In this document: positions 60,101 through 64,000 of the stretch, piece after piece
Numbering within the stretch: position 1 is the first letter of the stretch
Layout of the letters: each line of letters starts with the position of its first letter
Source: an uncultured Bacteroidota bacterium
Lineage (GTDB): Bacteria > Bacteroidota > Bacteroidia > Chitinophagales > Chitinophagaceae
Assembly: GCA_903835005.1 (NCBI GenBank)
Contig: CAILLK010000042.1
Coordinates: forward strand, 1 to 64,000
Direction of reading: 5' to 3'
DNA length: 64,000 bases
The notes under the pieces: model-generated
The model's database searches: none
The model's input: the letters and a program-made list of their open reading frames with translations, nothing else
What the model was told of the DNA's origin: nothing
Translations under genes and position numbers: made by a program

Positions 60101-61481
60101 TTACAATACCGGTCGAGCCCACTGTTGCCACAGAAGTATTACTGCTGCTCCATATTCCTCCGGTTGTAGTACAAGCCAAAGAAGTGGTACCGCCTGCGCA
60201 AACGCTTGTAATACCCGTAATAGCTGCCGGAACAGGATGTACAGTAACTACCTTGCTAACGTAACCGCAGGTGCCCCCAACTGTATAACTTATAGTGGCA
60301 ATACCTGTAGCAACGCCTGTTACAATGCCAGTAGAAGATCCTACAGTTGCAACAGCCGTATTGGAACTCGTCCAGGTGCCGCCTAATGAAGCATCGGATA
60401 AGGTAGTATTTGCACCAACACAAGCCGAGCCACTGCCTGTTATTGGAAGTACAAGATTTGTAACACTAAATGGAACAGAAACAGTACAACCGGAAGTTGA
60501 AATGTAACTTATTGTAGTGGATCCTGAAGTTAGCCCTGTTACTATACCTGAAGTGCTGACAGTGGCTATAGAAGGATTGCTGCTGGTCCAGGTGCCGCCT
60601 GTTGAAGTATCGGTTAGAGTAACCGTTGAACCGGCGCATACACCACTCGGGCCTATTATTGGTCCTGGAGCTGGTATGGCTGAAAACATTATAACACCAT
60701 GCATTCCAGAATTACAACCCGTAGATACATTACTACCAATAACATATATTGGCCCCATATCAGTAGTTAAGCCTAAATCTAGTGATGCTCCTGTTCCAGG
60801 AATTATTGGCCCCTCTGCCCAAATACTATCATGATAAGCTTGGTAATTAACACCTAATTGAGAACCTGTTAGATAAAGATGACCTTCAGTACCTGCGCAG
60901 ATAGCGCCACTGCCTGGGGTATATAAAGTATATGCAGTTGGTAAGGGATAAAGACCCACCGATACGCTGAGCGCCATTGTTCGGGAGCAACCTGTGCTTG
61001 TGTTAGTGGCAATTACGGTGTAGACACCTACAGCAGCTTGTAGCCCAAAATCAAGAGAACTGCCGGTTCCTGCTTCAGTAGGCCCTGTTGCTGTTCCGCT
61101 TCTGTAAAGTTGGTAAGTTACCCCGATATCTGATCCGCTCAGGTTCACATGTACCCCTGCACCTCCGGGGCAGTAGCTGCCGCCTCCTGTTACCGTATCC
61201 AGATTTGGCAAGGCATTTACGGTCATGGCCAGCGTGGCATAACTTGCTCCAACCGTATAGGTAATGGTTGCTGTTCCTGCTAAAATGCCGGTTACCACAC
61301 CTGTTGAGCCTACTGAAGCGATTGTTACCGCACTGCTGCTCCATGTGCCTCCGGTTGTGCCATCACTTAATGAAGTGGTACTACCCACACAAACATGGTT
61401 AACGCCGGATATAGGCCCGGGCAGGGCAAATGTCAGAATGGAAAAGGCTAAAGCGGAGAAAATAAGGATAAAATGCTTCAT
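57105..61481 (-). CDS. Giant secreted BIG2-repeat protein with conserved-repeat domain and T9SS sorting domain
   Basis: MKHFILIFSALAFSILTFALPG; multiple GTWTSSNxxVATVGSTGIVTGVxxGxATISYTV units; CTPLQYAIRFENTGNDTAYNISVVDTLPDNV; C-term LVVYPNPNKGEFTITGSLN...GMYMLTLRSASESSVYHFVIEE. Confidence 0.88.
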   Translation of the reverse strand: MKHFILIFSALAFSILTFALPGPISGVNHVCVGSTTSLSDGTTGGTWSSSAVTIASVGSTGVVTGILAGTATITYTVGASYATLAMTVNALPNLDTVTGGGSYCPGGAGVHVNLSGSDIGVTYQLYRSGTATGPTEAGTGSSLDFGLQAAVGVYTVIATNTSTGCSRTMALSVSVGLYPLPTAYTLYTPGSGAICAGTEGHLYLTGSQLGVNYQAYHDSIWAEGPIIPGTGASLDLGLTTDMGPIYVIGSNVSTGCNSGMHGVIMFSAIPAPGPIIGPSGVCAGSTVTLTDTSTGGTWTSSNPSIATVSTSGIVTGLTSGSTTISYISTSGCTVSVPFSVTNLVLPITGSGSACVGANTTLSDASLGGTWTSSNTAVATVGSSTGIVTGVATGIATISYTVGGTCGYVSKVVTVHPVPAAITGITSVCAGGTTSLACTTTGGIWSSSNTSVATVGSTGIVNTIAGGSATISYTLPTGCKSSVVMSVDPPPVITGVSSICVGNTTTFTTSIAGSWTSSNPFFASISSTGVITGLLPGSAIITCTSFSTGCVSNHGISVTSSCSGTPVGGTGHVVSATICSGHADLLYLTGASTTCGVTFQWQSSTDSIWWTNITGATSDSVYVNPQSNLYYRCKVTCYTSSLFSYSTPVHVLVYNSISAHSIVNTPSYYCNGPDFSLSTCGIQPGTNIQTFYGDGSSDSTHLYSSSPDSSAFANIYHAYNMAGTYTVKQILRNGITPQDSVSYTFNYSYCRTLPVFFYFDTNNDCIDDGGDGYIYHPVTTEIDSAGIPVDTITASGGFYYKALGDSGTIYRFKVIAHDTGLHMSCPASGILFDTINAYVNDYAPKYFGFNCTTTGNFDMSVSADMICGRHTASGYIYVGNSWCTVENPVVTMTFSPNYVFGSASVTPWSITGNTVTWHLTGINDYTSFYYPYIYFNLNVPGPFLTAGDTIQTYFTISPLSGDINPANNYFSLVDTIMASYDPNGINVSPRGAIIPCTPLQYAIRFENTGNDTAYNISVVDTLPDNVNPKSLMLVSSTSVVNLATATYSGHNVVKFDFPHINLPDSSHHNLCFGEVIFSVNAYAGLADGSMIMNHASIYFDDNLPVMTDTATNIIGISPIAGPGSVCLGSSIVLSDGSANGVWSASNTDAAVTGGLVTTAAGGTDTISYSISNTCLTRSAIQVVTINPVVAATVTINSNSGMGDTICTGTTPVFTAATLNGGSSPVYQWQVDGTDAGTDSTYSYIPVSGDTVSVMLASNGQCVTPDTATSFMVLTVLSPIPPIDSMIASPGALISYGTSDTFFAFITNGIPVTYSWLVNGVPTGDTLDTFITKTLTNGDSVTCVTTSKELCQLASFNSFVVTVSNVGVKTLSVQDGLVVYPNPNKGEFTITGSLNPTSDNKVTMEITDMMGQVLINKQISCDNGKINEKLRISRLVPAGMYMLTLRSASESSVYHFVIEE

Positions 61482-61774
61482 AAGGTGCGAATTTACAATA
61501 TAAATCCGGCAAAAATTCAAACAGCCCGCAAACCTTTACATTTTTGTAAAAGGGAAGTTCAGGGTTTATAATGACCGGGGTTTACTACTATTCATACAGG
61601 CGTATGGTTTCGGATAAATGTTAGTAACCCATCCCAAAATAATTGGCACCAGGGAAATTTCACGAACAGCCCAAAAACCAGCCCTAACTGTGCATATAAA
61701 AAGTGAAAGGAAAATCCGGAGTATTTACTTCAGAGCAGACTTACTCCCAGCTAATATTTTCCGGGAATAGGGCT

Positions 61775-61996
61775 TTACAACCGGCCTACATAAAATGCGG
61801 TAGAATACTCGTCGTGCTGAATAATGCAGGCATGAATATCCTCCGGGTTATCATCTACAATAATCTCAGCGCCGCTTTTTAAAATAATCCTGGAATAGGC
61901 CTCATCTTCCTCAACAAACTGAACAATAGCAGCTATTTCCAGGTAGTTGATCCATATTTCGGTGCCATCGGGGCGTGTGCAAACAATGAGTTTCAT
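61775..61996 (-). CDS. Small conserved protein (FlbD-like appearance)
   Basis: MKLIVCTRPDGTEIWINYLEIAAIVQFVEEDEAYSRIILKSGAEIIVDDNPEDIHACI. Confidence 0.55.
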   Translation of the reverse strand: MKLIVCTRPDGTEIWINYLEIAAIVQFVEEDEAYSRIILKSGAEIIVDDNPEDIHACIIQHDEYSTAFYVGRL

Positions 61997-62066
61997 ACAT
62001 TAAAGATAATAAAAATAATCCGCTGCATCATAAGATTTAAGAAACAGCGGATTATCATTCCGTGAA

Positions 62067-63197
62067 CTATAAATTTCCTCTCTTAGCCTGCTCTCTTTCT
62101 ATTGATTCAAACAGTGCCTTAAAATTTCCTGCCCCAAAACTCTGAGCTCCTTTACGCTGAATGATTTCAAAGAAAAGTGTCGGGCGGTCTTCAACCGGTT
62201 TGGTAAATAACTGCAGCAGGTACCCTTCTTCATCACAATCTACCAGAATGCCCAGTTCCTGCAACGGTGCAATATCCTCATCAATTTTACCTACACGGTT
62301 GGGTAGGTCTTCGTAATAGGCGTTTGGCGGTGCATCCAGAAATTCCACTCCCCTGCTCATTAATTCCTTCACTGTTGCCACTATATCATGAGTAGCCACT
62401 GCTATGTGCTGCACTCCCTCACCCTCATAAAAATCCAGGTATTCTTCAATCTGAGATTTCTTTTTACCTTCTGCTGGCTCATTGATCGGGAATTTCACAT
62501 AGCCGTTGCCATTGCTCATTACCTTACTCATCAGTGCCGAATATTCGGTATTGATCTGCTTGTCATCAAATGAAAGAATATTCACAAAGCCCATTACATC
62601 TTCATACCATTTTATGGTTGGGTTCATCCGTCCCCAGCCCACATTGCCTACACAATGGTCGATATACAGCAACCCTGCATCGGTTGGATTATAACTGCTT
62701 TTCCAGGCCTTATATCCCGGCAGAAAGAGGCCTGTATAATTTTTCCGTTCCACAAACAGATGCACGGTTTCCCCGTATGTATATATGCCGCTCATACGCA
62801 CTTCGCCATCACTATCTTTAATGGTTACCGGCTCCATATACACTTTCGCCCCCCTACTCACTGTTTCTTCAAATGATTTGTAAGCATCATCTACCCAAAG
62901 CGCCAGGATCTTCACCCCGTCGCCATGAATTTTTATGTGCTCAGTGATAGCGCTTTTTGAATTCAAAGGTGAAGTCAGCACAAGCCTTATCTTTCCTTGC
63001 TGCAATACATAGGAAGCCCTGTCTTTTACACCGGTTTCAGGCCCTGCATATGCCAGCGACTGGAACCCGAAAGCGGTTTTATAAAAATGTGCGGCCTGCT
63101 TGGCATTGCCCACATATAATTCTATATGGTCTGTACCATTTATCGGCAAAAAATCCTTTGCCTGGGTCATCTTCTGACTTACTGTGAGTGTTTCCAT
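62067..63197 (-). CDS. hppD: 4-hydroxyphenylpyruvate dioxygenase
   Basis: IDHCVGNVGWGRMNPTIKWYEDVMGFVNILSFDDKQINTEYSALMSKVMSNGNGYVKFPINEPAEGKKKSQIEEYLDFYEGEGVQHIAVAT...LLQLFTKPVEDRPTLFFEIIQRKGAQSFGAGNFKALFESIEREQ. Confidence 0.96.
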   Translation of the reverse strand: METLTVSQKMTQAKDFLPINGTDHIELYVGNAKQAAHFYKTAFGFQSLAYAGPETGVKDRASYVLQQGKIRLVLTSPLNSKSAITEHIKIHGDGVKILALWVDDAYKSFEETVSRGAKVYMEPVTIKDSDGEVRMSGIYTYGETVHLFVERKNYTGLFLPGYKAWKSSYNPTDAGLLYIDHCVGNVGWGRMNPTIKWYEDVMGFVNILSFDDKQINTEYSALMSKVMSNGNGYVKFPINEPAEGKKKSQIEEYLDFYEGEGVQHIAVATHDIVATVKELMSRGVEFLDAPPNAYYEDLPNRVGKIDEDIAPLQELGILVDCDEEGYLLQLFTKPVEDRPTLFFEIIQRKGAQSFGAGNFKALFESIEREQAKRGNL

Positions 63198-63267
63198 AAA
63201 ATATTAATTCAAGTAAAGAATATTAAAACAATTGTGCCAAATCACAAATTCCAAATCCCAGCAAAAC

Positions 63268-64000
63268 CTACTCTATCCAGCTATATACATAGCTGTCATC
63301 TTCTATACCCAAGGCATCCTTAGTCAGAATAAGCGGATGAAAAGTATCTACCATTACAGCCAGTTCCTTGGTTTCCTTTTTTCCTATACTTTTCTCCACA
63401 GTTCCGGGGTGTGGTCCATGAGGTATTCCGGCTGGGTGAAGCGTAATCATACCCCGCTCCACATGCTTGCGGCTCATAAAGTCGCCGTCCACATAATACA
63501 GCACTTCGTCGCTGTCTATATTGCTGTGATTATAGGGTGCAGGTATGGAATGTGGATGATAATCATAAAGCCGTGGCACAAACGAACAGATCACAAAATT
63601 ATGTGCATCAAATGTCTGGTGTACCGGAGGCGGCTGATGTACCCGGCCGGTAATAGGTTCAAAATCGTGAATACTCAAAGCATAAGGATATTCGCATCCA
63701 TCCCATCCCACCACGTCAAACGGATGATGACCATACCATATCGGATACAAAAATCCCTTCTTTTTTACCTGTATCAGGTATTCTCCCTTCTGGTCTACAG
63801 GGTTAAGATCAGTTGGCAACCTCAGATCACGTTCGCAATAAGGCGAATTTTCGAGCAACTGCCCGTATTTGCTAAGGTATCGTTTGGGAAATGTTACCGG
63901 ACTGAAAGCCTCAATGATAAACAACCTGTTGTCCTCCCGGTCAAATTCAATCTGGTAAATTGTTCCCCTGGGCACTACTACATAATCTCCATACCCGAAA
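63268..64000 (-). CDS. hmgA: Homogentisate 1,2-dioxygenase, C-terminal part; gene continues beyond the right edge
   Basis: FEPITGRVHQPPPVHQTFDAHNFVICSFVPRLYDYHPHSIPAPYNHSNIDSDEVLYYVDGDFMSRKHVERGMITLHPAGIPHGPHPG; frame open to 64000. Confidence 0.95.
   Translation of the reverse strand, partial: FGYGDYVVVPRGTIYQIEFDREDNRLFIIEAFSPVTFPKRYLSKYGQLLENSPYCERDLRLPTDLNPVDQKGEYLIQVKKKGFLYPIWYGHHPFDVVGWDGCEYPYALSIHDFEPITGRVHQPPPVHQTFDAHNFVICSFVPRLYDYHPHSIPAPYNHSNIDSDEVLYYVDGDFMSRKHVERGMITLHPAGIPHGPHPGTVEKSIGKKETKELAVMVDTFHPLILTKDALGIEDDSYVYSWIE

Noticed and set aside
60073-60834. Plus-strand ORFs with repeated VPPxVV motifs
   Set aside because: Antisense translations of the BIG2 repeats of the 57105-61481 gene.

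Overview
The window looks like Bacteroidota chromosome (Chitinophagaceae/Sphingobacteriales-like, inferred from T9SS cargo, GLPGLI, OstA-like, MlaD and NifU genes and TAnnTTTG promoters). Positions 1-21.7 kb look like part of a large mobile or accessory element. It holds the 3' end of a VirD4/HerA-like ATPase, a giant PKD/lipase-like/270-nt-repeat T9SS protein, TSP3-OmpA and NHL proteins, a second ATPase with a fused nuclease-like C-terminus, a block of unknown cargo genes, and a large serine recombinase whose stop codon lies in an inverted repeat. From 22.4 to 64 kb is mostly core genome: photolyase, manC, nfu, GH3, L21/L27, a TonB-receptor-like/GLPGLI pair, OstA-like, MlaD, GT2, nusG-secE-tRNA-Trp, an Fe-S oxidoreductase pair, a polysaccharide operon, a BIG2/T9SS protein, and hppD/hmgA. 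Two accessory insertions stand out in this part. (1) At about 40.5-41.6 kb, next to tRNA-Arg, is a remnant of a diversity-generating retroelement (DGR): a DUF1566/C-type-lectin-like target with an NNC-rich variable 3' end, a hairpin, and a truncated Avd-like gene. No RT or template repeat is seen in the window, and the segment is bounded by a 13-bp repeat of the tRNA 3' end. (2) A Septu-like AAA ATPase + HNH nuclease pair sits between two Fe-S oxidoreductase genes that normally are neighbours. All calls come from reading the sequence; no database search was possible.
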